Below are positions 1-7,601 of a stretch of 41,983 nt of DNA, piece by piece. This stretch comes from Collinsella sp. (GTDB lineage Bacteria > Actinomycetota > Coriobacteriia > Coriobacteriales > Coriobacteriaceae): positions 1 through 41,983 of the forward strand of contig JAIHVJ010000004.1 of NCBI GenBank assembly GCA_022720335.1, read 5' to 3'. A program made the position numbers and the translations under genes. Within the stretch, counting starts at the first letter, position 1. Each line of letters begins with the position of its first letter. The notes under the pieces are model-generated. The model was not told the DNA's origin and did not search any database. It saw only the letters and a program-made list of their open reading frames with translations.

Positions 1-402
1 TGGACCGAGGGTGAAGGTGAGAGTGCGAGGCGGTTTGAGGCGTCGACACCCGAGTTCAATATTGGAGCGTACGTCGATACAAAGGAACTCCGCTCCGGTG
101 ACTCGCCTCTTGAGATTAGCCCGTTTTCCATCCAGACGCACATCGATGATTTGGGCTATGAAGCAGTTGATAATAAGCTGACCGTCAGCTACAAGGATGG
201 ATCGGAGCAGATTATCGAAGATGACGACGCAGGGGTGTTCAACTTATATTTTTCTTATGGGCGCAATAGCGGAGAGAACATCTGGGTGCCAACGAAGTTG
301 ATTGATGTCGAACAAGTGGTCTCAGTAACGCTTGAGGGCACGAGGTGCACGTCAACAGGGGAGACCGAAACAAAAGTACCCTTTACCATCGTCTATTCGT
401 AA
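1..402 (+). CDS. C-terminal part of an unrecognised protein
   Basis: The frame is open from the first base and stops with TAA at 400-402, so only the last 133 residues are in the window and the true start lies upstream. The fragment is acidic and polar, has no membrane segment, and ends in a beta-rich stretch (VSVTLEGTRC, VPFTIVYS). I do not recognise a family. The shape is compatible with the extracytoplasmic C-terminal domain of a DUF4179-like protein, but that is a guess. A strong terminator follows six bases after the stop, so this gene ends its own transcript and is not part of the str operon. Confidence 0.6.
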   Translation, partial: WTEGEGESARRFEASTPEFNIGAYVDTKELRSGDSPLEISPFSIQTHIDDLGYEAVDNKLTVSYKDGSEQIIEDDDAGVFNLYFSYGRNSGENIWVPTKLIDVEQVVSVTLEGTRCTSTGETETKVPFTIVYS

Positions 403-407
403 GGTCT

Positions 408-442
408 GAGGCCGCTTCCTACTAGGGGAAGCGGCCTCTTTT
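408..442 (+). terminator. Rho-independent terminator
   Basis: A perfect 12-bp stem (GAGGCCGCTTCC with GGAAGCGGCCTC) closes a short loop and is followed directly by TTTT. It ends the transcript of the partial gene at 1-402. Between it and rpsL (443-926) I see no gene, only a palindromic element, a repeated motif and a promoter. Confidence 0.9.
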
Positions 443-581
443 GCGTTAAATGGAAACGCCGCCGATTTCCATGCGTCAGATGAGAGCAGATTACCGCTGG
501 AGCGCGACGTTTCACCAGATAAAACCGAACAAAATAAACCTGTCCCTTTTTGGCGGGTAGCGTTGCCCCGCCGAGCACGTC

Positions 582-720
582 GGATTCCCGGCCCGGGCGG
601 CCGGCGGCTTAAGTTTGTCGCGAGTTCCGCACGAGCCGGAGAGCACTTAATGTGCTCTCCGTGCGAGTCAGGACTGTAGAGCAGCAAACTTAACCCCCGC
701 GCCGCCCGGTCCGGGAATCC
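582..720. repeat. Composite palindromic element, copy 1 (67-nt core in inverted arms)
   Basis: Left arm 582-617 and right arm 685-720 are reverse complements at 31 of 36 positions. They enclose a 67-nt core (618-684) that recurs at 17629-17695 with about 59 of 67 bases identical. The core holds a perfect 9-bp hairpin, GGAGAGCAC-TTAAT-GTGCTCTCC, at 638-660, and ends in GGACTGTAGAGCAG. The arms do not resemble those of copy 2 in sequence, yet both copies stay self-complementary. There is no T run after the right arm, so it is not an ordinary terminator. It lies about 85 bp upstream of the str operon promoter. It could be a structured RNA, a protein-bound DNA cruciform or a small mobile element. 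Confidence 0.8.
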
Positions 721-780
721 ACCCCCGCGCACAGAAAGGGATTCCTTTTGTGTAGGCTTTGCGGAAATGTGCCAATTTTG

Positions 781-800
781 GGATACGCCCGGCGGCGTGG
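781..800 (+). promoter_or_regulatory. GGATACGCCCG leader motif, str copy
   Basis: GGATACGCCCGGCGGCGTGG resembles sequences ahead of rplC (17796-17819) and rplB (19661-19684); the shared pattern is GGAYACGCCCG, then about four variable bases, then CGTG. Here it ends 4 bp before the -35 box. It may be an activator site or another shared ribosomal-gene signal; its role is inferred only from recurrence. Confidence 0.5.
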
Positions 801-804
801 TCTG

Positions 805-833
805 TTGACGGCACAGCTAACGCCACGTATCCT
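805..833 (+). promoter_or_regulatory. Sigma-70 type promoter of the str operon
   Basis: TTGACG (805-810) and TATCCT (828-833) are separated by 17 bp. Transcription would start near 840, giving a leader of about 87 nt that contains a small hairpin (AGGGG at 853-857 with CCCCT at 866-870) before the rpsL ribosome binding site AAGGAG at 915-920. Confidence 0.7.
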
Positions 834-926
834 ATCGAACTGCGTGTTTCGTAGGGGGATGCTGACCCCTCGATTCAAGCCGTTGCACTTTACAGAAAGC
901 TGGAATCATTCGAGAAGGAGTACGCT

Positions 927-1304
927 TTGCCTACTATTAACCAGCTGGTTCGCCAGGGCCGTCGTTCCGTGCCCAAGAAGTCCAAGAACGCTGCTCTGCA
1001 GCACAACTCCCAGAAGCGCGGCGTGTGCACCCGCGTCTTCACCACGAGCCCCAAGAAGCCGAACTCGGCTCTTCGTAAGGTTGCCCGTGTTCGCCTTGTC
1101 AACGGCATCGAAGTTACTGCTTACATCCCGGGTGAGGGCCACAACCTGCAGGAGCACTCCATCGTGCTCGTCCGCGGCGGTCGTGTCCGTGACCTCCCTG
1201 GTGTCCGTTATCACGTCATCCGTGGCGCCTACGACGCTGCTCCGGTCCAGAACCGTATGCAGGCCCGTTCCAAGTACGGTGCTAAGCGCCCCAAGGCCAA
1301 ATAA
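927..1304 (+). CDS. rpsL: 30S ribosomal protein S12
   Basis: S12 sits at the decoding centre of the small subunit and affects tRNA selection accuracy. The 125-residue product has the family length and the signature block PKKPNSALRKVARVRL at 42-57, followed by YIPGEGHNLQEHS. Translation starts at TTG 927, chosen because AAGGAG lies just upstream and the product opens with the canonical PTINQLVRQGR. It is the first gene of the str operon and rpsG follows after 73 bp. Residue 88, in the loop before DLPGVRYH, is Arg encoded by CGT, where most bacteria carry Lys. That position is a known streptomycin-resistance site in other species. Confidence 0.97.
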   Translation: MPTINQLVRQGRRSVPKKSKNAALQHNSQKRGVCTRVFTTSPKKPNSALRKVARVRLVNGIEVTAYIPGEGHNLQEHSIVLVRGGRVRDLPGVRYHVIRGAYDAAPVQNRMQARSKYGAKRPKAK

Positions 1305-1377
1305 GCCAGATAACGTTTTGATACTTTCGCCGTGTGCCGCCTAAGCGCCGCACGGTAGACACTTAAGGAGATTTCAC

Positions 1378-1851
1378 ATGCCGCGTCGTGCAGCAGCTAA
1401 TCGTCGTGAGGTTCAGCCTGACGCCGTTTACAACAACCGCCTGGTGACTCAGCTCATCAACAAGGTCCTTCTTGACGGCAAGAAGGCCACCGCTGAGCGC
1501 ATCGTTTACACCGCTTTCGAGATCGTTGCCGAGAAGTCTGAGGGTGGCGACGCTCTCGCTACCTTCAAGAAGGCTATGGACAACGTCAAGCCCACGCTCG
1601 AGGTTAAGCCCAAGCGTGTCGGTGGCGCTACCTATCAGGTCCCGATGGAGGTCAACTCCCGTCGTTCCACCGCTCTGGGTATCCGCTGGATCGTCAACTT
1701 CTCCCGCGCTCGCAAGGAGAAGACCATGGCCGAGCGTCTCGCCAACGAGATCCTCGACGCTTCCAACGGCCTGGGCGCTTCCGTCAAGAAGCGTGAGGAC
1801 GTCTTCAAGATGGCCGAGGCCAACCGCGCGTTCTCTCACTATCGTTGGTAA
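1378..1851 (+). CDS. rpsG: 30S ribosomal protein S7
   Basis: S7 nucleates assembly of the 16S rRNA 3' domain and lines the mRNA exit channel. The 157-residue product matches the family length, with the N-terminal MPRRAAANRREVQPDAVYNN, the YQVPMEV and WIVNFSRAR blocks, and a C-terminal NRAFSHYRW. ATG 1378 follows a good AAGGAG at 1365-1370. It is the second gene of the str operon, with fusA 19 bp downstream. In E. coli S7 is the autogenous repressor of this operon. Only a weak hairpin (about 1330-1355) is seen in the rpsL-rpsG gap, so the same control here is not shown. Confidence 0.97.
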   Translation: MPRRAAANRREVQPDAVYNNRLVTQLINKVLLDGKKATAERIVYTAFEIVAEKSEGGDALATFKKAMDNVKPTLEVKPKRVGGATYQVPMEVNSRRSTALGIRWIVNFSRARKEKTMAERLANEILDASNGLGASVKKREDVFKMAEANRAFSHYRW

Positions 1852-1870
1852 GTTAAGGTAAGGAACTAAC

Positions 1871-3970
1871 ATGGCTAAGCCTAAGTACAAGCTTTCCGAT
1901 ACCCGTAACATCGGCATCATGGCCCACATCGATGCCGGTAAGACCACCACGACCGAGCGTATTCTTTACTACACCGGTAAGACCCACAAGATCGGTGAGG
2001 TCCATGAGGGCGCTGCCACCATGGACTGGATGGTTCAGGAGCAGGAGCGCGGCGTAACCATTACCTCCGCTGCTACCACGTGCTTCTGGAACAAGGACGG
2101 TAAGGACTACCGCATCCAGATCATCGACACCCCGGGCCACGTTGACTTCACCGCCGAGGTCGAGCGCTGCCTGCGCGTCCTCGATGGCGCTGTCGCCGTC
2201 TTCGACGCCGTTGCCGGCGTTCAGCCCCAGTCTGAGACCGTTTGGCGTCAGGCTTCTACCTTCAACGTCCCCCGCATCGCCTTCATCAATAAGTATGACC
2301 GCGTGGGCGCTGACTTCTTCAACGCTATCGAGACCATGAAGGATCGTCTCGACGCTAACGCCGTGGCCGCTCAGGTCCCGATGGGCGCCGAGGACAACTT
2401 CTGGGGCGTCATCGACCTGGTCACCATGACTGCATGGGACTTCAAGGCCGACGAGAAGGGTATGACCTACCCCGAGCCGATGGACGAGATCCCGGCTGAG
2501 TTCGCCGACATCGCTGCCACCAAGCGCGAGGAGCTCCTTGACGCTGCTGCCAGCTTTGACGACGAGCTCATGGAGAAGATCCTCATGGAGGAGGACTTCA
2601 CCGTCGAGGAGCTTAAGGCCGCTCTGCGCAAGGGCGTTCTGGCCAACGAGCTCAACCTCGTCTTCGTGGGCTCCGCCTACAAGAACAAGGGCGTTCAGGA
2701 GCTGCTCGACGCTGTCGTCGACTACCTGCCCAGCCCGCTCGACGTTGAGGCCGTCACCGGTACCGATCCGGACACCGGCGAGGAGATCCAGCGTCATCCT
2801 TCCTTCGACGAGCCCTTCTCCGGCCTGGTCTTCAAGATCATGACCGACCCGTTCGTCGGTAAGCTCACCTACGTCCGCGTTTACTCCGGCCGCGCCGAGT
2901 CCGGCTCCTACGTTGTCAACGCTTCCAACGGTCAGCGCGAGCGCCTCGGCCGCATCCTCGAGATGAACGCCGCCGAGCGTATCGACCGTGACGACGCTGC
3001 CGCCGGCGACATCGTCGCTTGCGTCGGCTTCAAGAACTCCACCACCGGCGACACCCTGTGCGCCGAGGGCAAGGAGATCGTCCTCGAGAAGATCGAGTTC
3101 GCTAAGCCCGTTATCGACGTTGCCATCGAGCCCAAGACCAAGGCCGAGCAGGACAAGATGTCCCTGGCTCTGACCAAGCTCGCCGAGGAGGACCCGACCT
3201 TCCAGGTGTCCACCAACCACGAGACCGGCCAGACCATCATCGCCGGCATGGGCGAGCTGCACCTCGAGATCATCGTCGACCGTCTGCTCCGTGAGTTCAA
3301 GGTTGACGCTAACGTTGGTAAGCCCCAGGTTGCCTACCGCGAGACCGCTGGTCACGACGTCGAGAAGGCTGAGGGCAAGTTCGTCCGTCAGTCCGGCGGT
3401 CGCGGTCAGTACGGCCATGCCGTCATCAAGCTCGAGAAGATGGAGGAGGGCTTCGGCTACGAGTTCGTCAACGCTATCGTCGGCGGCGTCGTGCCCAAGG
3501 AGTACATCCCGTCCATCGACAAGGGCATCCAGGAGGCCCTGAACACCGGTGTTATCGCCGGCTTCCCGGTCCTCGACGTTAAGGTCACCCTGTTCGACGG
3601 TTCTTACCACGAGGTCGACTCCTCCGAGGCCGCCTTCAAGATCGCCGGTTCCATGGCTATCAAGGACGCCCTCAAGAAGTCCGATCCGCAGCTGCTCGAG
3701 CCGATCATGGCTGTCGAGGTCGAGACCCCCGAGCAGTACATGGGCGACGTTATGGGCAACCTCTCCGGTCGCCGCGGCAAGATCGAGGGCATGGAGGATC
3801 GCAAGAACACCAAGCTCATCCGTGCCAAGGTGCCGCTGGGCGAGATGTTCGGTTACGCTACCGACCTTCGCTCCCAGACCCAGGGCCGTGCATCCTACAC
3901 GATGCAGTTCGACTCTTATGAGCCCGCGCCCAAGTCCATCGTGGACGAGGTCATGAGCAAGAACGCCTAA
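1871..3970 (+). CDS. fusA: Translation elongation factor G
   Basis: EF-G is the cytoplasmic GTPase that drives ribosomal translocation and, with RRF, recycles ribosomes. At 699 residues it has the full five-domain length. GTPase motifs are the P-loop AHIDAGKT (18-25), the switch I region around ERGVTITSAATT (59-70), DTPGH (86-90) and the guanine-specificity motif NKYD (140-143). The usual EF-G form of the last is NKMD, so Tyr is a mild departure. Domain IV carries FVRQSGGRGQYGHA. ATG 1871 follows AAGGTAAGG. In many bacteria tuf comes next; here rpsJ follows after 60 bp and no tuf is present. Confidence 0.97.
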   Translation: MAKPKYKLSDTRNIGIMAHIDAGKTTTTERILYYTGKTHKIGEVHEGAATMDWMVQEQERGVTITSAATTCFWNKDGKDYRIQIIDTPGHVDFTAEVERCLRVLDGAVAVFDAVAGVQPQSETVWRQASTFNVPRIAFINKYDRVGADFFNAIETMKDRLDANAVAAQVPMGAEDNFWGVIDLVTMTAWDFKADEKGMTYPEPMDEIPAEFADIAATKREELLDAAASFDDELMEKILMEEDFTVEELKAALRKGVLANELNLVFVGSAYKNKGVQELLDAVVDYLPSPLDVEAVTGTDPDTGEEIQRHPSFDEPFSGLVFKIMTDPFVGKLTYVRVYSGRAESGSYVVNASNGQRERLGRILEMNAAERIDRDDAAAGDIVACVGFKNSTTGDTLCAEGKEIVLEKIEFAKPVIDVAIEPKTKAEQDKMSLALTKLAEEDPTFQVSTNHETGQTIIAGMGELHLEIIVDRLLREFKVDANVGKPQVAYRETAGHDVEKAEGKFVRQSGGRGQYGHAVIKLEKMEEGFGYEFVNAIVGGVVPKEYIPSIDKGIQEALNTGVIAGFPVLDVKVTLFDGSYHEVDSSEAAFKIAGSMAIKDALKKSDPQLLEPIMAVEVETPEQYMGDVMGNLSGRRGKIEGMEDRKNTKLIRAKVPLGEMFGYATDLRSQTQGRASYTMQFDSYEPAPKSIVDEVMSKNA

Positions 3971-4030
3971 GTTCGAGCTCCCTGTTACGTAATCCGCGAG
4001 AACATCTCTCGCACTCTTTGGAGGTTTAAG

Positions 4031-4339
4031 TTGGCTACCCAGAAGATCCGCATTCGCCTCAAGGGCTATGATCACGAGGTCGTCGATCAGTCCGCGAAGC
4101 TCATCGTCGAGACCGCTCAGAAGACCGGCGCTCGCGTTTCCGGTCCTGTCCCCCTGCCCACCGAGCGCAACCTGTACACGGTTATCCGCTCGCCGCACGT
4201 GAACAAGGACTCCCGTGAGCAGTTCGAGATGCGCACTCACAAGCGCCTCATCGACATCCTCGACCCCACCTCGGGCACCGTTGATTCGCTCATGCGTCTC
4301 GACCTCCCCGCTGGCGTCGACATCGACATCAAGCTCTAA
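4031..4339 (+). CDS. rpsJ: 30S ribosomal protein S10
   Basis: S10 is a small-subunit head protein and also NusE, the antitermination partner of NusB and NusG. The 102-residue product has the classic start QKIRIRLKGYDHEVVD and the LPTERNLYTVIRSPHVNKDSREQFE block. TTG 4031 is taken as start because GGAGG lies at 4020-4024 and the next residues are canonical. S10 normally opens the S10 operon before rplC. Here it closes the str operon, is followed by a terminator, and is separated from rplC by 13.7 kb of lipid and other genes. Confidence 0.96.
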   Translation: MATQKIRIRLKGYDHEVVDQSAKLIVETAQKTGARVSGPVPLPTERNLYTVIRSPHVNKDSREQFEMRTHKRLIDILDPTSGTVDSLMRLDLPAGVDIDIKL

Positions 4340-4357
4340 GCGATATCGCTCATAGCT

Positions 4358-4396
4358 TAAAGGGCCCCGCTGCCGTTACGGTAGCGGGGCCCTTTT
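4358..4396. terminator. Terminator after rpsJ, possibly bidirectional
   Basis: A stem of about 14 bp (GGGCCCCGCTGCCG with CGGTAGCGGGGCCC, one G-T pair) around a TTA loop is followed by TTTT, with AAA on the other side. It ends the str operon and may also stop birA transcripts arriving from the minus strand. Confidence 0.9.
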
Positions 4397-4455
4397 GTTT
4401 AGCATGATGGGATTGGACCGCCGGATAAGGCTGCCGAGCGGCTGGCTGTGGCGCC

Positions 4456-5232
4456 CTATTCGCTCGCGGGACGCAGCGATGCCTCCTCAAAATGGAAGGA
4501 TCGCAAACCGCCTTCCGTTTCGATACACGCGCGACCAAAGCCATCGACGGTTTTAAAGATGCCGCGTGCCAGCTCGTCGCCGGCAGGGGAACGGGCGATA
4601 ACGTGCTCCCCAATCCAATTGAGGTGGGCGATATATTCGTCGTGGACGGGCGCGAGCGGACCGGCATCTTCTTCCTTGGCGTTGAGGCGCTCTGCCCAGG
4701 CATCTGCAGCGTCTATAACTGCGTGATAGACCTCATCGAGGAGCATGTCGACGGCAGGTACGCTCTCGTTGAGATCCGAGAGACCGATTGCCGGCAGGCC
4801 GCCATCGGGCACCTCTTGGGGCGCATAGTTCACATTGACGCCAATGCCGCAGACGGCGAAAGGTTTGCCTTCGTTATCGCGTGCGGCCTCGACCAGAATG
4901 CCGCCGAGCTTGCGTCCTCGCGCGACAAGGTCGTTGGGCCATTTAAGGCGAATCTCGTTTGCAAGACCCTGCTTTTCGAGTGCTTCAAGCACCGCTAGGC
5001 CGCTGACGGCGGCAAGACCAGAGAACTTTGCAGGATTAACGCATGGGCGCAGGACAATCGAAAGCAATAAGTTGCCGACGGTTGAGTCCCACTTGTGCCC
5101 GCGCCGGCCGCGTCCTGCTGTTTGAGCCCGGGCGGCAAGTCCTGTGCCGTGCGGCGCTCCCTGTTTTCCTGCTTCGAGCAGGTCATCGTTGGTCGATCCG
5201 GTTACGTCGACTATCGTTAATTTGGCATCCAT
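4456..5232 (-). CDS. birA: Biotin--[acetyl-CoA-carboxylase] ligase
   Basis: Biotin protein ligase makes biotinyl-AMP from biotin and ATP and transfers biotin to a carrier-protein lysine, here most likely AccB Lys123. The 258-residue product has TGSTN (11-15), the biotinyl-AMP loop GRGRRGHKW (40-48), KWPND (97-101), KLGGIL (108-113) and GIGVNVN (129-135), then a small C-terminal barrel domain. There is no N-terminal winged helix, so this is the monofunctional class I type and should not be a DNA-binding biotin repressor. The start has AGGAGG upstream. It is divergent from fabH, and the shared 176-bp intergenic region carries two operator-like palindromes. Confidence 0.92.
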   Translation of the reverse strand: MDAKLTIVDVTGSTNDDLLEAGKQGAPHGTGLAARAQTAGRGRRGHKWDSTVGNLLLSIVLRPCVNPAKFSGLAAVSGLAVLEALEKQGLANEIRLKWPNDLVARGRKLGGILVEAARDNEGKPFAVCGIGVNVNYAPQEVPDGGLPAIGLSDLNESVPAVDMLLDEVYHAVIDAADAWAERLNAKEEDAGPLAPVHDEYIAHLNWIGEHVIARSPAGDELARGIFKTVDGFGRACIETEGGLRSFHFEEASLRPASE

Positions 5233-5326
5233 AACGGTTGCTACCTCCTAAGTTAATAAGGCAATCGCGTAATGGTGTCGAGAGATAGACACAATGTGAA
5301 GCCTTTGTCGCATTTGGACAATTTAA

Positions 5327-5390
5327 TGTTAACACGTCAACAACGACTAAAATGCGCTATCCTCTCTTGGTCGATGTAAACACGTCAACA
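5327..5390. promoter_or_regulatory. Paired 16-bp operator-like palindromes before fabH
   Basis: Site 1, TGTTAACACGTCAACA (5327-5342), and site 2, TGTAAACACGTCAACA (5375-5390), differ at one base and lie 48 bp apart. Each is an imperfect palindrome of the form TGTTnACnnGTnAACA. A possible -10 (TATCCT, 5358-5363) lies between them, and the -35 position would fall inside site 1. This is the expected layout for a dimeric repressor of fatty acid synthesis genes. The regulator is not in this window, and the sites might also control birA. Confidence 0.6.
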
Positions 5391-5408
5391 ACTCAAAGGA
5401 GGCTAGTG

Positions 5409-6368
5409 ATGGGTTTCACGATTCTTGGAACAGGCTCGGCGCTTCCTGAGCGCAGTGTTTCCAATGACGAACTGTCTGAGTTCCTCGATACCTCGGATGA
5501 GTGGATTTTTACCCGCACAGGTATCAAGAGCCGCCACGTCTGTACCACCGAGTCACTTGACGACCTTGCCGTAGCGGCGAGCGAGCGGGCACTCCAGGTG
5601 TCCGGAATCGACGCGAGCCAGCTGGATCTGATCGTCTGCTCGACGACGACGGGTGACCACCTTGTTCCCGCTGAGGCGTGTGCCGTTGCTGAGCGACTAG
5701 GAGCGGCGTGCCCTGCCTTCGATGTCTCGGCGGCCTGTGCCGGCTTCGTGTTTGCGCTCGATGTCGCCGAGGGCTATATCGAGCGCGGTCGTGCCGAGCG
5801 CGTGCTTATCGTTGCTGCTGAGCAGATGACGCGCGCGCTCGACTGGACCGACCGCGCCACCTGCGTGCTCTTTGGCGATGGGGCAGGCGCCGCAGTGATT
5901 GGGGCTGGGGGAGACAGTCCCCTTGCCGTTGAGCTTTCGACGGCGCCCGACGTCGAGACGTTACACGTTCCCGGTCTGGTCGGCACCTCGCCGTTTAAGG
6001 CTTCCGCAGATAGCAAGAGCGTGCTGTCCATGAATGGCCGCCGCGTGTTCAAGTTCGGCGTCAACGCCATCTGCGACACGGTCCATAAGCTTGCGGGAGA
6101 TGCGGGCATTTCGGTCGAAGACATCGACCATTTTGTATTCCATCAGGCTAACGAACGAATCCTGAGTCAGGCGGTCAAGCGCCTCGGCGTGCCAGATGAG
6201 CGCGTGGTTCGAACGCTGCGCGAGACCGGCAACATTTCGAGCGCCTGCATTCCCTTTGCGCTTGACCGTCTGGCACGCACCGACGCACTGAATGCGGGCG
6301 ACACCATCGCCCTCGTTGGATTTGGCGCCGGCCTGGATATAGGTGGCTATCTGCTTCGTTGGAAGTAG
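5409..6368 (+). CDS. fabH: Beta-ketoacyl-ACP synthase III
   Basis: FabH condenses an acyl-CoA starter (acetyl-CoA or a branched acyl-CoA) with malonyl-ACP to begin each fatty acid. The 319-residue product has the catalytic triad: Cys110 in DVSAACAGF, His245 in VFHQANERI and Asn275 in GNISSACIP. The C-terminal GFGAGLDIGGYLLRW is typical of the family. ATG 5409 is preferred over the in-frame ATG at 5352 because AAAGGAGG stands just before it and family homology begins there. It heads the fab-acc operon, directly downstream of the second operator-like palindrome. Starter specificity cannot be read from the sequence. Confidence 0.95.
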   Translation: MGFTILGTGSALPERSVSNDELSEFLDTSDEWIFTRTGIKSRHVCTTESLDDLAVAASERALQVSGIDASQLDLIVCSTTTGDHLVPAEACAVAERLGAACPAFDVSAACAGFVFALDVAEGYIERGRAERVLIVAAEQMTRALDWTDRATCVLFGDGAGAAVIGAGGDSPLAVELSTAPDVETLHVPGLVGTSPFKASADSKSVLSMNGRRVFKFGVNAICDTVHKLAGDAGISVEDIDHFVFHQANERILSQAVKRLGVPDERVVRTLRETGNISSACIPFALDRLARTDALNAGDTIALVGFGAGLDIGGYLLRWK

Positions 6369-6417
6369 TTGCACATAGGAAAAAACGCCTCTAGGGCACA
6401 AACAAAGGAGAACTACC

Positions 6418-6654
6418 ATGGCAGATCAGAAGACCTTCGAGCGCGTTTGCGACGTTATCCGCGAGACCGCCGGTCTTGACGATGTCGAGATGAAGCCCGA
6501 GTCCACGCTCGAGGAGATTGGTCTCGACAGCCTGGGCACCGTCGAGATCCTCGTCGCCGTCGAGGACGAGTTTGGCATCCAGCTCGATACCGAGGAGAAC
6601 CCCAAGACGGTCGGCGAGTTCGCCGATACGGTCGAGGCGGCATTGGAGAAGTAG
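6418..6654 (+). CDS. acpP: Acyl carrier protein
   Basis: ACP carries the growing acyl chain on a phosphopantetheine arm between the cytoplasmic FAS II enzymes. The 78-residue, strongly acidic product has the prosthetic-group site GLDSLGTVE with Ser38, and the usual helical pattern ending in VEAALEK. ATG 6418 follows AAAGGAG. It stands between fabH and fabK, with its stop two bases before the fabK start, so translation of the two is probably coupled. The phosphopantetheinyl transferase that activates it is not in the window. Confidence 0.96.
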   Translation: MADQKTFERVCDVIRETAGLDDVEMKPESTLEEIGLDSLGTVEILVAVEDEFGIQLDTEENPKTVGEFADTVEAALEK

Positions 6655-6656
6655 AG

Positions 6657-7601
6657 ATGCTCAAGACTCCTCTCTGCGATCTGCTCGGCATCGAAAAGCC
6701 CGTGTTCCAGGGCGGTATGGCCTGGATTGCCGATGCCTCGCTGGCGTCCGCAGTGTCCGAGGCGGGTGGCTTAGGCATCATCGCGGCCATGAACGCCGAC
6801 GCCAACTGGCTTCGCGACCAGATTCATGAGCTGCGCGCCAAGACGGATAAGCCCTTTGGCGTCAACGTCATGCTCATGAGCCCGTTTGCCGACGAGGTCG
6901 CGCAGGTCGTGATTGACGAGCGAGTGCCGGTCGTCGTGACGGGCGCCGGCAATCCCGCCAAGTACATGAAGGCGTGGAACGAGGCGGGCATCAAGGTCAT
7001 CCCGGTCGTTGCCTCGGTGGCGCTGGCGCGTCTCGTGGCGCGTCGCGGGGCCACGGCGGTTGTTGCCGAGGGTACCGAATCGGGCGGCCATATTGGCGAG
7101 ACCTCGACGATGGCACTGGTGCCGCAGGTCGTCGATGCGGTCGACATTCCCGTTGTGGCCGCCGGCGGTATTGCCGACGGCCGCGGCGTGGCGGCCGCCT
7201 TTATGCTGGGCGCCGAAGGCGTGCAAGTGGGTACGCGCTTTCTGGTCGCAGACGAGTGCACCGTCTCGGAGCAGTACAAAGAGATGGTCCTGAAGGCCAA
7301 CGACACTTCGACGCGTGCGACCGGTCGCTCGACGGGACATCCAGTGCGCGCCCTCAAGAGCCCCTTCACCAACGCCTATGCCAAGAGCGAGGGTTCCGGC
7401 GCGAGTGCCGAGGAGCTCGGTGCTATGGGAACCGGTGCGCTGCGTAAGGCCGCCAAGGACGGCAACTACGAAGAGGGTTCGTTTTTGTGTGGACAGATTG
7501 CCGGCATGGTCAACGAGCGCCAGAGCGCACGCGAAATCGTTGACGACCTGGTCGATGGCGCCGAGCACGTCCTGAAGGGTGCGTGCGCATGGGTGGCGTA
7601 G
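6657..7601 (+). CDS. fabK: Enoyl-ACP reductase II (FMN-dependent)
   Basis: FabK reduces trans-2-enoyl-ACP with NAD(P)H through bound FMN, the last step of each elongation round. The 314-residue TIM-barrel product shows FQGGMAWIADASLASAVSEAGG (positions 17-38), EGTESGGHIG at 138-147 with the key His145, and the phosphate loop GGIADGRG at 170-177, all typical of the nitronate monooxygenase/FabK family. Placement inside a FAS II operon that has no fabI supports FabK over a nitronate monooxygenase. FabK-type reductases are intrinsically insensitive to triclosan, a family property. The end overlaps fabD by 13 bp. Confidence 0.93.
   Translation: MLKTPLCDLLGIEKPVFQGGMAWIADASLASAVSEAGGLGIIAAMNADANWLRDQIHELRAKTDKPFGVNVMLMSPFADEVAQVVIDERVPVVVTGAGNPAKYMKAWNEAGIKVIPVVASVALARLVARRGATAVVAEGTESGGHIGETSTMALVPQVVDAVDIPVVAAGGIADGRGVAAAFMLGAEGVQVGTRFLVADECTVSEQYKEMVLKANDTSTRATGRSTGHPVRALKSPFTNAYAKSEGSGASAEELGAMGTGALRKAAKDGNYEEGSFLCGQIAGMVNERQSAREIVDDLVDGAEHVLKGACAWVA

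Noticed and set aside
552..572. Small hairpin GGCGGG...CCCGCC as a terminator
   Set aside because: The T run comes before and not after the stem on the plus strand, and A residues follow it on the minus strand.
582..720. The composite palindrome as a simple terminator
   Set aside because: No T run follows the right arm, the 67-nt core is conserved at a second locus, and a proper terminator for the upstream gene is already at 408-442.
1853..4240. A very long open frame on the minus strand opposite fusA
   Set aside because: It is produced by the codon bias of fusA; it shows repetitive low-complexity translation, no family motif and no ribosome site.
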